From: Streptomyces sp. CB00455 | GTDB lineage: Bacteria; Actinomycetota; Actinomycetes; Streptomycetales; Streptomycetaceae | DNA length: 64,000 nt | Assembly: GCF_001905445.1 (NCBI RefSeq) | Contig: NZ_LIVQ01000001.1 | Coordinates: 806,001 to 870,000 of the forward strand | Reading direction: 5' to 3' | Part shown: one piece after another, positions 26,199 through 34,279 of the stretch | How the letters are laid out: each line of letters opens with the position of its first letter | How positions within the stretch are numbered: position 1 is the stretch's first letter | The notes under the pieces: model-generated | Seen by the model: only the letters and a program-made list of their open reading frames with translations | Databases searched by the model: none | What the model was told of the DNA's origin: nothing | Made by a program: the position numbers and the translations under genes

Positions 26199-27022
26199 GC
26201 GGCGCCCCCCGGGGTCTCCCTACGGCCGGGGACCACGGCGGCCCGCCTCCGCGCGGCGGCGATCGCACCCGCCGTCGCCGCGTACACGAGGACCGTCACC
26301 CCGGCCAGCGTCGCGATCGGCAGCGCCGCGCTCTGCGGCGGGCCGCCGCCGGTCTCGATACCGCCGACCGGTACGGACCCCACGGCCGCGCCCTTGACCT
26401 CTCCGCAGTTGGTGGGCGCCGTGGCCTCCTGGGGCAGTTTCGGGTCGAGCTCGCTCTTGCCGGCGCCCTCGAAGTCGTACTTGTCGTTGTTGTTGCGGTC
26501 GATGCCGTGCTGCACGACGTGCAGGTCCTTGATGTGGTCGACCACGTCCTGACCGACGGTGATCGTCCGCTCGTAGGAGACCTTGCCCTGCTTGTCGGCG
26601 ACGGGCATGCGATCCACGGCCAGCCCGCTGGCCGCCTTGGTGTCCCCCGAGGTGGTGAGCGAGATGTTGATGTCGCCGTAGTCGACGGTGGCCTCGGTGT
26701 TGCTGAGGACTCCGTCACCGTCGGTGTCGTCACTGGCGTCCGGGCAGTGGAAATCGTGGCCCTTGGTCGAGCCGTGCAGATGCTGGGCCGACGGCTGTCC
26801 GGGCACCATGCCCTCGGACTCTATTTGCACGGTCAACTGGTTCGCCTTGAGGCTGAGCATGACGGTGCCTCGGGAACCGGAACCGTTCAGCTGCGCCAGG
26901 TCGATCTGGTACGCCTTACCGGCGTCGGCGAGGGCCGGAACGGAAAGGCCCAACGTCAGGAACGCGGCGGCGGGCAAGGTGGCCACTGCCACGAGACGGC
27001 GACCAGCGCGCTTGGCTGTCAC
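26195..27022 (-). CDS. Secreted, membrane-anchored CHRD-like surface protein, probable sortase substrate
   Basis: 275 residues from GTG 27022 (AGGAG 6 nt upstream). A signal peptide ends near 'VPALA-DAGKAY'. The body, residues 32-150, looks like a CHRD-type beta domain with 'LAQLNGSG', 'QHLHG' and a Ca-binding-like acidic run 'DASDDTDGDG'. The C-terminus has a 'GGIETGGGPP' segment, a hydrophobic helix and a basic RRR tail, the plan of a cell-wall sorting signal although not a canonical LPxTG. It overlaps the class F sortase start by 4 nt, strengthening the substrate idea. Function at the surface unknown. Confidence 0.78.
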   Translation of the reverse strand: MTAKRAGRRLVAVATLPAAAFLTLGLSVPALADAGKAYQIDLAQLNGSGSRGTVMLSLKANQLTVQIESEGMVPGQPSAQHLHGSTKGHDFHCPDASDDTDGDGVLSNTEATVDYGDINISLTTSGDTKAASGLAVDRMPVADKQGKVSYERTITVGQDVVDHIKDLHVVQHGIDRNNNDKYDFEGAGKSELDPKLPQEATAPTNCGEVKGAAVGSVPVGGIETGGGPPQSAALPIATLAGVTVLVYAATAGAIAAARRRAAVVPGRRETPGGAA

Positions 27023-27093
27023 ATTCACTCCTGTTCCATGGACTCCCGGGCGGGAATCGCAGATCGTACGGGGGCGGATTGATCGTCCGCCGG

Positions 27094-27831
27094 TTACGCG
27101 GCCGCCCATGCCGCAGTCGACAAAGGCCCGCCGGTCATCCATATGCGTGACACGTCGTCCGCCAGCACGGGGGAAAGGGCAGCCGCGCAGAGCATCTCCG
27201 AGAGCACGAGAATTCCGCGTGCGGTGCACTTGGGATCGCTGTTCCGGTGCAACCAGATGACCGCATTGACCATGGGGCGGCGCCCGAGGGGAAGGACCGT
27301 CCGCCGGCAATCCGCCGCAGCTTCCAGAGCGGAGGGTTCCCCGCCGAACGGCAGTGCTGCCGACCGGGGAATGCCCGGCGGGGCAACCGAGTCCCGCACG
27401 TGACGGAAGTACGCTTCCGGCGGGGCCTGCCCGTCCTCGAAGGTGTTGCGGAACCCGACGATGCGAACGCCCCGCGTCGAGCCGGAGTCCCGCGAGTGGA
27501 ACGCGACGTAGAGCTCGACGGACAAGCCCCTCAGCTGAATGTTGACGGGAAGATAACGCACCCTCCGCTCCCCCCGCCTCCCTTTCCCGGAAATTCCCGG
27601 CGCCTCTGCCGCTCTGGACCGGATGGCGGAGACGAGGAGCCGGTAATCCTCCACCGGGGCGACCTCGACGGAAAAGGATACGGATTCCAGCAGGACGGCA
27701 TCCGTCAGGTGGAGGAGCTCGAAATCCGGGCCCCCGGGAAGGTATTCGACCGCAGCCGGTTCGATCCTGCTGCACTGGCACACGACACATCCACCGCCTT
27801 CGACATGAACCCGATCGACGACGGCGCGCAT
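27094..27831 (-). CDS. Ribosome-inactivating-protein-like protein lacking catalytic residues
   Basis: 245 residues. The order of blocks fits the RIP N-glycosidase fold: 'VSFSVEVAPVEDYRLLVSAIR' shortened to its core F-x-V...Y-R-x-L-V-x-A-I-R at 53-71, 'RIVGFRN' at 123-129, 'LPFGGEPSALE' at 160-170, and 'ARGILVL' at 204-210 leading into the active-site helix. But the key residues are changed: the first Tyr is Arg123, the second Tyr is Pro166, the catalytic Glu is Ala216 and its Arg is Leu219. So it is probably not an rRNA N-glycosidase; it may be a binding or immunity-like protein, or a gene in decay. No signal peptide. The start at 27831 is tentative. The fold call rests on pattern memory only. 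Confidence 0.5.
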   Translation of the reverse strand: MRAVVDRVHVEGGGCVVCQCSRIEPAAVEYLPGGPDFELLHLTDAVLLESVSFSVEVAPVEDYRLLVSAIRSRAAEAPGISGKGRRGERRVRYLPVNIQLRGLSVELYVAFHSRDSGSTRGVRIVGFRNTFEDGQAPPEAYFRHVRDSVAPPGIPRSAALPFGGEPSALEAAADCRRTVLPLGRRPMVNAVIWLHRNSDPKCTARGILVLSEMLCAAALSPVLADDVSRIWMTGGPLSTAAWAAA

Positions 27832-28029
27832 CGTCCGTGTCTCCGGGGCTCGTTCGGTCCGGTTCTTTGTAGTCGTTCACCGAGCGCAGGAGCGCATACT
27901 TGACCTCTGATGCTAAGAACTCATCGTGATTGAGCCGGACGCAAGCGAACCCCGTGCTGTGCGCCCCTGCGTCGATGACGCCCGACTGCCCCGCGAAGCG
28001 GGATCGTCCCCGCGGCCGGGACCACCGAC

Positions 28030-28063
28030 GGCGCTGGTGGTCTCGAAGCGGACCACCAGCGCC
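28030..28063 (-). terminator. Terminator after the first S33 hydrolase gene
   Basis: A perfect 13-bp inverted repeat (28030-28042 with 28051-28063) around an 8-nt loop lies 12 bp past the stop of the hydrolase at 28075. It is a strong intrinsic-type hairpin without a T run. From here to the RIP-like start (27832) no gene is clear. Confidence 0.75.
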
Positions 28064-28074
28064 ACGAGCGGTGG

Positions 28075-29679
28075 TCAGGGAGCGATCTCGAACGCGGGCG
28101 GCTCCAGGCCCTTCAGGCATGCGGTCTTCGGCGAGTCCGGGGTCTCGAAGAAGGAGACGGCGATCTCTTGAGCGCACTTCGACGTGGCGATCACCACGTG
28201 CGGCTGGTAGGGGATCGTGACGACCTTGGCCTTGCTCAGCGTGCGGGCGACGTACGGCCCGTTGTCCGCCCCGGTCTGGGAATCGAAGCTGCCGGACAGG
28301 GCGAGGGTGGGGATGTCGCCGCGCGTGACGTCGCGGATCGAGGGCTCCGCAGGGGGGACGTTCCAGACATCGCAGTCCGGGTGGAGGAAGGGGAGCTGCG
28401 GAGCCTGCGCCTGCACCGAGCGGGGGAACGACGGGAAGGCTTCCTGTCCGCCCTTGAGTGCCTGCTCCCGGCTTTCGTACGGCGTCCACTCGCTGCAGAA
28501 GACGCCGTAGGCGAGACCGTGCGCAATCCTGCCGATGGCCGCCGGGCTGAGCTTGCCGCCCGCCCACTGCCGGGCGATCCGCTGCGGCTTGCCGTTCGCC
28601 AGTTCTTCGAGGGCGGCGGGCACCTGGGGTGCCACGTGGGTGGCGGAGGTCATCCAGTTCACCAGGGCTCCGCCGTCCAGCACGACCTTCACCGGCTTGT
28701 CATTGCCGGGGAGCGTGACGGTGGTGGTGACCGGCTTGGCTTCGAGGTCGCTGACGAGCTTGTCGAAGGTGCCCGACAGGTTCGGGTAGCGCTTGTTGCA
28801 CGCCGGCTGGTCCGCGCAGGCCTTGAACAGGCCGTCGAAGCCCTGCCGGGCGCTGCTCCATGTCGCCGCCGACCCGGCCCTGGACGGCGGCAGTATGCCG
28901 TCGAGGCCCACTGAGCGGAGCCCCTCGGGGTGCAGGCGCATGTAGACCAGTGCCAGGTGGGTTCCGTAGGAGATGCCGTACAGGTTCCACTGCTTGATGC
29001 CCAGCGTGGCGCGCAGGTCCTCGTAGTCGGCGGCGCTCTCGGTGTCGTTGTAGGCGCTGAGGTCGAGCCCGCGGCCCGCCAGTTGGTCGCGGCAGGCCTT
29101 CGTGGCCTCGACGTGCTGGCGTCCGGTGGACGGAGCGTCGTAGACGAGGCCGACCGCGCGTGCGTTGAATTTGTCGATGTCGGGGCACAGGGCCGTCGGG
29201 TCGGCCGAGTAGGTACCGCGCTGGGACATGAGGATCACGTCACGGTCGCGGTTCAGGCCGCCGTCGACGACCAGTTTCGCCTCGCCCACGGCGTCGTCTC
29301 CCGGTCCGCCGGCGAGCCAGACGACGGGGTCGGGTTTCGGTGTGCCGGCCGCGGCGGGCACGATCGCGACACCGAGTTCGATCGTTTTGCTGCGTGGTCC
29401 GGCGCGGTTCTCGGGCACGGTGAGCGTTCCGCAGCGGGCCCCTTCGAGCTCCTCGATCGGTTCCGGTGTCTTCGGGCAGGGGCCCGGCTCGTAGCGGGCG
29501 TCGCCCACCGTCCGGGCGACGGTGCCGATCGGCGCTCCGGTGCCGTCGTCGGCGTGTGACTGCGTCTGAGCGGCCGCAGTGAGCAGGCCGGTGACGAGGA
29601 GGCCGGTCGCCATGCCGGCCGACGCGGTTAGGAGTCGTCGTGCGGTGCGGCGACGACGGTGCGCTCGATGGCGTCTCAT
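28075..29679 (-). CDS. Secreted alpha/beta hydrolase, tripeptidyl aminopeptidase-like (S33, TAP-like C-terminus)
   Basis: 534 residues. An Arg-rich n-region and hydrophobic helix ('MATGLLVTGLLTAAA') form an export signal. The mature part has 'GGPGDDAV' (oxyanion region), nucleophile Ser in 'GISYGTHLA', Asp in 'GSFDSQTG' and His in 'YQPHVV', the S33 triad. Several Cys pairs (such as in 'CADQPACNKRY') suggest disulfides outside the cell. Streptomyces enzymes of this kind (SlpD/SlpE, Tap) remove tripeptides from secreted proteins. Next upstream on the same strand lies a paralogue 12 nt away, so the pair is a tandem duplication in one operon. Confidence 0.9.
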   Translation of the reverse strand: MRRHRAHRRRRTARRLLTASAGMATGLLVTGLLTAAAQTQSHADDGTGAPIGTVARTVGDARYEPGPCPKTPEPIEELEGARCGTLTVPENRAGPRSKTIELGVAIVPAAAGTPKPDPVVWLAGGPGDDAVGEAKLVVDGGLNRDRDVILMSQRGTYSADPTALCPDIDKFNARAVGLVYDAPSTGRQHVEATKACRDQLAGRGLDLSAYNDTESAADYEDLRATLGIKQWNLYGISYGTHLALVYMRLHPEGLRSVGLDGILPPSRAGSAATWSSARQGFDGLFKACADQPACNKRYPNLSGTFDKLVSDLEAKPVTTTVTLPGNDKPVKVVLDGGALVNWMTSATHVAPQVPAALEELANGKPQRIARQWAGGKLSPAAIGRIAHGLAYGVFCSEWTPYESREQALKGGQEAFPSFPRSVQAQAPQLPFLHPDCDVWNVPPAEPSIRDVTRGDIPTLALSGSFDSQTGADNGPYVARTLSKAKVVTIPYQPHVVIATSKCAQEIAVSFFETPDSPKTACLKGLEPPAFEIAP

Positions 29680-29691
29680 CTGCCCTCCCGG

Positions 29692-31236
29692 CTACCTCGG
29701 GATGATCGTGAACGGTTCGGGCTCCAGACCGTCCACGCAACCGGTGTCGGGCGCGGTCGGGCGAGCGAAGAACGAGGCCAGCACGCTTTGCGCGCAAGGC
29801 GACTGCGGGACCACCCAGTGGCCGATCCCGGGGACCTGGATGTCGGTCGAGCCGGACAGGTTGCGTGCGACGCCCTTCGCCCAGCTCGCCCCGGTCTTCA
29901 CGTCGAACGTGCCGGAGATGACGAGCGCCGGTACGGAGCTGACCGTGGCCACCCGCTGGACGGAGGCTCGGTCCGCAACGTCCCAGATCCCGCATGCCGG
30001 GTACTGGAAGGGAAGTTGCGGCACCTGGGCCAGGACCGTGTCCGGCCAGCCGGGGAATGCCTTGCGCCCCGCCTTCAGCACGTCGGGCTCCGAGTACCCC
30101 GGCGCCCACTCGCTGCACGCCACCGAGTTCGTCAGGCCGTGGGCGAACTCGCCGACCTTCTGGACCGAGCCGGCCGCACGGGCCTTCGCGAAACGCTCCG
30201 GGTTCCCGTTGGCGAGTTCCTCCAGCGCCGCCGGGATGTCCTTGGGTCGGGGGGTGAAGGCGACGATCAGGTTCAGCAGTGCGCCTCCGTCGAGGACGAC
30301 CTTGACCGGTTTTCCTCCGCTCGGCGGCGGGACGTTCAGCGTCAGGGGCCGTGCCTCCAGCTTGCGGACCTGCTCCGTCAGCGTGCGGCGGAGGTCCGGG
30401 TACCGGTCCTTGCAGGCGGGCTGCGCCGCGCACGCGTCGAAGATGGTGTCGATGCCCTCGGCGGTGCTGCCCCATGTCCACGGCAGGGTCACGACCTGGG
30501 GAGGGGCGACCGAGTCGATCGCCACCGCGCGGATTCCCTCGGGGTGCAGGCGCAGGTACGTGAGGGCCAGGTTGCTGCCGTAGGAGTACCCGTAGACGTT
30601 CCACTCGGGGATGGCCAGAGCGGTCCGCAGGTCGGCGAAGTCGGCGGCGTTCTGCGTGGTGTTGTAGGCGCTCAGGTCGGTTCCGTCGGCCGTCAGGCGG
30701 TCCCGGCAGTCCTTCACCGCTTTCAGGAAGAGCTGTTCTGCCTCCTGCGCGTCGTAGCCCAGGCCGACTGCCTGCGCGTTGGACCGGTCGATCTCCGGGC
30801 AGGCGAGGTCCGGCTGGTCGTAGAGGTTGCCGCGCTGGGCCATGATGATCAGTTCGCGGTCCTTGTTCAGGCCGGAGTCGACGAGGAAGGGAATGTCGTC
30901 GAACGTGTCGGCACCGGGGCCGCCCGCCATGAACACCACGGGGGCCTGTGCGGGCTTCGCCGGGGTGACAGCCGCAATGACGGCCACGGCCAGCTTGATG
31001 GTCCGGCCGCCGGGCCTGGAGCGGTTCTCGGGAACTTCCAGGGTGCCGCACCGGGCGTCGCTCAGCGCTTCGATGGGTTCGGGCGGCTTCGGACAAGGGC
31101 CGGGCACGAACCGGGACGAGCCTGCCGGGCCGGTCCGGACGGGTGCTGACGCGGCGCTGCCGGGTTGAGGGCAAAAGGCCGCGAGACAGACCAGAGCTGC
31201 ACCGGCAGCCACCGCGGGGATGCTGTGCTTCGGCAT
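29692..31236 (-). CDS. Secreted alpha/beta hydrolase, tripeptidyl aminopeptidase-like (paralogue)
   Basis: 514 residues from ATG 31236, which gives a normal signal peptide ('AVAAGAALVCLAAF'); longer starts run into sequence with no export features. It follows the same plan as its neighbour: 'GGPGADTF', nucleophile Ser in 'GYSYGSNLA', 'GTFDVKTGA' with the acid and 'GIGHWV' with the His. Shared blocks such as 'ARCGTL', 'CKDRYPDL/CNKRYPNL' and 'VKVVLDGGAL' show recent common origin. It should act as an exopeptidase outside the cell. First gene of the pair by order. Confidence 0.9.
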   Translation of the reverse strand: MPKHSIPAVAAGAALVCLAAFCPQPGSAASAPVRTGPAGSSRFVPGPCPKPPEPIEALSDARCGTLEVPENRSRPGGRTIKLAVAVIAAVTPAKPAQAPVVFMAGGPGADTFDDIPFLVDSGLNKDRELIIMAQRGNLYDQPDLACPEIDRSNAQAVGLGYDAQEAEQLFLKAVKDCRDRLTADGTDLSAYNTTQNAADFADLRTALAIPEWNVYGYSYGSNLALTYLRLHPEGIRAVAIDSVAPPQVVTLPWTWGSTAEGIDTIFDACAAQPACKDRYPDLRRTLTEQVRKLEARPLTLNVPPPSGGKPVKVVLDGGALLNLIVAFTPRPKDIPAALEELANGNPERFAKARAAGSVQKVGEFAHGLTNSVACSEWAPGYSEPDVLKAGRKAFPGWPDTVLAQVPQLPFQYPACGIWDVADRASVQRVATVSSVPALVISGTFDVKTGASWAKGVARNLSGSTDIQVPGIGHWVVPQSPCAQSVLASFFARPTAPDTGCVDGLEPEPFTIIPR

Positions 31237-31476
31237 GGGGTCTCGTTCCTCTGCCATCGGCGGCGCCCCTGACGGGCCAGGCCGCAGCGGATTGCACGGA
31301 CCGCGCCTTTTCGACGCTACCGGGTGGCAGGTGCCCCCGCCACGCGGATCAGTAGCAGCCCATGACCGGGGCCGGCCCCCCGCCGTCCACCGGGAGTTCG
31401 CCTCTACGAGGCCGCTGGAAGCGGAGCGGCGGCGCGGCCACGGCACCGCACTCCACCTTCAGGGCATACGCGCAGT

Positions 31477-32442
31477 TCAGCGCACCCTCCCCCTGGGCTT
31501 CAGACGGGTCGCCGGAAGTTCAGGAGCGGGAATCGCAGGGCCGTCGTAGCCCTTCACCTCGCCGTAGCGGCTGCCCTGCATCCAGTCCGCGCGGAACTGC
31601 TCGATCTCCTCCTGGGACCGTCCGATCCAGTTCCAGAACATCACGATCTCCTCCTCGAACGGTTCGCCGCCCAGCAGCATCAGGCCCGCGTCCGAGGCTG
31701 CCCGCAGTGGCAGTTCCGTGCGGCCGCAGCCGAGGTAGAGCATCGAGCCCGGGAGGACCGGGACGCCGTCGACGTGAGCTTCGCCCGACATCGACAGGAC
31801 CGCGTACTCGAAGTCCGGGTCCAGCGGGAGGCGCGTCTCGGTGCCGGCCTCCAGGGCGAGGTCCGCGCCGACGATCGGGCTGTACGCCGTGCCCGGCGAG
31901 GTCGCGGTGTCGAGGGTGCCCAGGATGACCGTCGCGGTGAAGCCGGGGGCGGTCACCGTCGGGAGCTGCGCGTGGTGCTGGAAGTGCGGCTCGACGTCGC
32001 GGTGGGCGTCGGGCAGAGCCACCCACAGCTGGGCGCCGTGCAGGAGGCGGGCGTGCGGGTGCGGGCTCTCCTCGGAGTGGCTGATGCCGCGGCCGGAGGT
32101 CATCAGGCCCAGCTCGCGCGGGCGCACGGTCGCCAGGCTCCCCACGCTGTCGCGGTGCAGCACTTCGCCCTCGTGGAGCCAGCTCACGGTCTGCAGCCCG
32201 GAGTGCGGATGCGGCGCGACCTGCATGCCCGGCTCGTCCGCGATGTCATCCGGCCCGTAGTGGTCCACGAAGCACCAGGCGCCGACCATCCGACGGCCCA
32301 GGTTCGGCAGGAGCCGTCGGACCTCGGTGGACTCCCCGAGCCTGACCGTGCGCGGGCTCAGGAGCTCGCGGACCGGTTCGGCCACGACGAAACCGCGGCC
32401 GCCGCAGGCGGAGAGGGCGGGCTGGCGATCAAGATTGCTCAT
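31477..32442 (-). CDS. Pirin family protein
   Basis: 321-residue bicupin. The N-terminal cupin carries the metal site in 'PHPHSGLQTVSWL' and 'ISHSEESP', with the His/Glu set expected for pirins (two His, one more His, one Glu). The C-terminal cupin lacks metal ligands ('VLPGSMLYLGCG') and ends with the typical 'GEPFEEEIVMFWNWIG' helix. Some pirins have quercetin-dioxygenase activity; others modulate transcription or pyruvate metabolism. The divergent neighbour is a small TPR protein, 152 bp away. Function in this organism unknown. Confidence 0.92.
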   Translation of the reverse strand: MSNLDRQPALSACGGRGFVVAEPVRELLSPRTVRLGESTEVRRLLPNLGRRMVGAWCFVDHYGPDDIADEPGMQVAPHPHSGLQTVSWLHEGEVLHRDSVGSLATVRPRELGLMTSGRGISHSEESPHPHARLLHGAQLWVALPDAHRDVEPHFQHHAQLPTVTAPGFTATVILGTLDTATSPGTAYSPIVGADLALEAGTETRLPLDPDFEYAVLSMSGEAHVDGVPVLPGSMLYLGCGRTELPLRAASDAGLMLLGGEPFEEEIVMFWNWIGRSQEEIEQFRADWMQGSRYGEVKGYDGPAIPAPELPATRLKPRGRVR

Positions 32443-32594
32443 GCGGACAACCTAACCGTGTGGGGGCGGCTGCGTTGAGCGGAATGTTCGGCGCTACGGA
32501 CGCGTTCGAGGCACAGGACACACACAGAACCCCGACACGCACGGAACCCCGACTCACACGGAACACACGCACCCGGGAAGGGAACGCGATCGCG

Positions 32595-32945
32595 ATGAAC
32601 GCGCCGACGACGTACTTCGAGCACGGGACGGCAGCCGAGCGCTGGGCGCGGGCCCGGCTCTTCTTCGACGCGAAGGAGTACGCGACGGCCGCCCTCATCC
32701 TGGAGCCCCTGGCGGGCGAGGTCCCCGAGCAGCTGGCGCCCCGCCTGCTGCTGGCCCGCGCCTACTACCACTCCGCCCAGCTCTCCCGCGCCGAGCGGGA
32801 ACTGCGCGCCATCCTGGAGCGCTGGCCGGTGGAGGACTACGCGCAGCTCATGCTGGGTCGGACGCTGGAGCGCGCCGGGCGGGCCGCCGAGGCGCGCCCG
32901 TACCTGCGGATGGCCGCCGCGATGGCCGGCGACCTCCCCGAGTAG
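32595..32945 (+). CDS. Tetratricopeptide-repeat protein (116 aa)
   Basis: Start at ATG 32595 after a purine-rich GGGAAGGGA; an earlier in-frame start lies in Thr/Arg-rich noise. The protein is helical throughout. Two to three TPR-like units can be seen, for example 'RLFFDAKEYATAALILEPL' and '[19 protein letters not shown]', each with the small-Gly/Ala pattern. It is likely a scaffold for protein interaction in the cytoplasm. Partner unknown; no operon with the following methyltransferase, which is about 100 bp away and has its own context. Confidence 0.8.
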   Translation: MNAPTTYFEHGTAAERWARARLFFDAKEYATAALILEPLAGEVPEQLAPRLLLARAYYHSAQLSRAERELRAILERWPVEDYAQLMLGRTLERAGRAAEARPYLRMAAAMAGDLPE

Positions 32946-33048
32946 TCCCGGTCCGCGGGGCCCGTCCGGAGCGCCGGAGGGGCCCGGCCGCGGGTCGCGG
33001 CCCGTCCGTGCGGGGCCGGGGCTCCGGCTCGGTTAGCCTGGGTCGCAT

Positions 33049-34251
33049 ATGAACCGCCTGACCACGCCCTTCGGCTCCTACGAGCTCACCCGCTTCCCCG
33101 AGGATCCGCGCGACCGGCTCCGCGCCTGGGACGCCGCCGACGAGTACCTCCTGCGCCACCTCGACTCCGGTACGGGGGACCGCGGGCCGGTGGACCTGGC
33201 CGGCGCCGGGCAGGTCACCGTGCTCGGGGACCGCTGGGGGACGCTGACGACGGCGCTCGCCGCGTACCGGCCGACGCAGATCACCGACTCCTCCCTGACC
33301 CGCTCCGCCACCGCGGCGAACCTCGACCGCAATGGGATCGGCACGTCCAAGTCGACGGTGACGCTGCTGACCACGCAGGACCCGCCGCCGGAGCGGATCG
33401 ACGTCCTGCTGGTGCGCGTCCCCAAGAGCCTCGCGCTGCTGGAGGACCAGCTGTACCGGCTGGCTCCGCACGTGCACGCGGGGACCGTGGTCGTGGGCAC
33501 CGGCATGGTGAAGGAGATCCACACCTCCACGCTGCGGCTCTTCGAGAAGATCCTGGGCCCGACGAAGACCTCGCTGGCCGAGAAGAAGGCGCGGCTGATC
33601 TTCTGCACGCCGGGCACTCCGGGTGCCACCCGGCCCACCACGCCGGGGCCGTGGCCGCTGACGTACACGGTGGACGAGGACGCCGGCTCGGGTTCGGGGC
33701 TGACCGTCGTGAACCACGCGGGCATCTTCTGCGCCGACCGGCTCGATGTCGGCACCCGCTTCTTCCTGCAGAACCTGCCGACGAACACCGACGGCGCCCG
33801 GGTCGTGGACCTCGGCTGCGGCAACGGCGTCGTCGGTACGGCGGTCCAGGTGGGCGATCCGGACGCCGAGGTCGTCTTCACCGACGAGTCCTACCAGGCG
33901 GTCGCCTCGGCACAGGCCACCTACCGGGCGAACGTCCGCGAGGGCCGGCGCACCGCCGAGTTCCTCGTCGGGGACGGGGTGGCGATGCTGGCCCCCGGCT
34001 CGGTCGACCTGGTGCTGAGCAACCCGCCCTTCCACTCCCACCAGGCCACGACGGACGCGACGGCGCTGCGGATGTTCGCGCAGTCGCGCAAGGTGCTGCG
34101 TCCCGGCGGGGAGCTGTGGATCGTCGCCAACCGGCACATGGGTTATCACACCCACCTGCGCCGGCTGTTCGGCAACAGCGAAGTCGTCGCGAGCGAACCG
34201 AAGTTCGTGGTCCTGCGCGCGGTCAAGCAGGACCGCCCGCGGCCTATGTGA
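33049..34251 (+). CDS. Class I SAM-dependent methyltransferase, RlmG/RsmC-like
   Basis: 400 residues. An N-terminal inactive methyltransferase-like half (to about residue 200) is followed by a catalytic half with SAM motif 'VVDLGCGNGVVG' and the amino-methylating signature 'NPPF' in 'VLSNPPFHSH'. This duplicated layout and length match the rRNA guanine-N2 methyltransferases RsmC and RlmG, which methylate exocyclic amines of 16S or 23S rRNA. The C-terminus 'VLRPGGELWIVANRHMGYH' also fits. Which rRNA base is the target cannot be told here. Followed 28 bp later by a MerR regulator gene. Confidence 0.87.
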   Translation: MNRLTTPFGSYELTRFPEDPRDRLRAWDAADEYLLRHLDSGTGDRGPVDLAGAGQVTVLGDRWGTLTTALAAYRPTQITDSSLTRSATAANLDRNGIGTSKSTVTLLTTQDPPPERIDVLLVRVPKSLALLEDQLYRLAPHVHAGTVVVGTGMVKEIHTSTLRLFEKILGPTKTSLAEKKARLIFCTPGTPGATRPTTPGPWPLTYTVDEDAGSGSGLTVVNHAGIFCADRLDVGTRFFLQNLPTNTDGARVVDLGCGNGVVGTAVQVGDPDAEVVFTDESYQAVASAQATYRANVREGRRTAEFLVGDGVAMLAPGSVDLVLSNPPFHSHQATTDATALRMFAQSRKVLRPGGELWIVANRHMGYHTHLRRLFGNSEVVASEPKFVVLRAVKQDRPRPM

Positions 34252-34279
34252 CCTGCCGGTACGTCCTACACTCGGCCGC

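Noticed and set aside
26195..26400. Canonical LPxTG sorting signal
   Set aside because: No LPxTG or LAxTG motif is present; only an E-T-G-G-G segment, so the substrate claim is left as inference.
26195..28567. Single 790-codon minus frame joining the surface protein with upstream DNA
   Set aside because: Only the part after GTG 27022 has a signal peptide, ribosome-binding site and normal composition; upstream it runs antisense or out of frame through the RIP-like gene and hydrolase.
29680..31236. Start of the second S33 hydrolase at 31446
   Set aside because: The extra 70 residues are Arg/Pro-rich without conserved sequence and would bury the signal peptide; ATG 31236 gives a proper signal.
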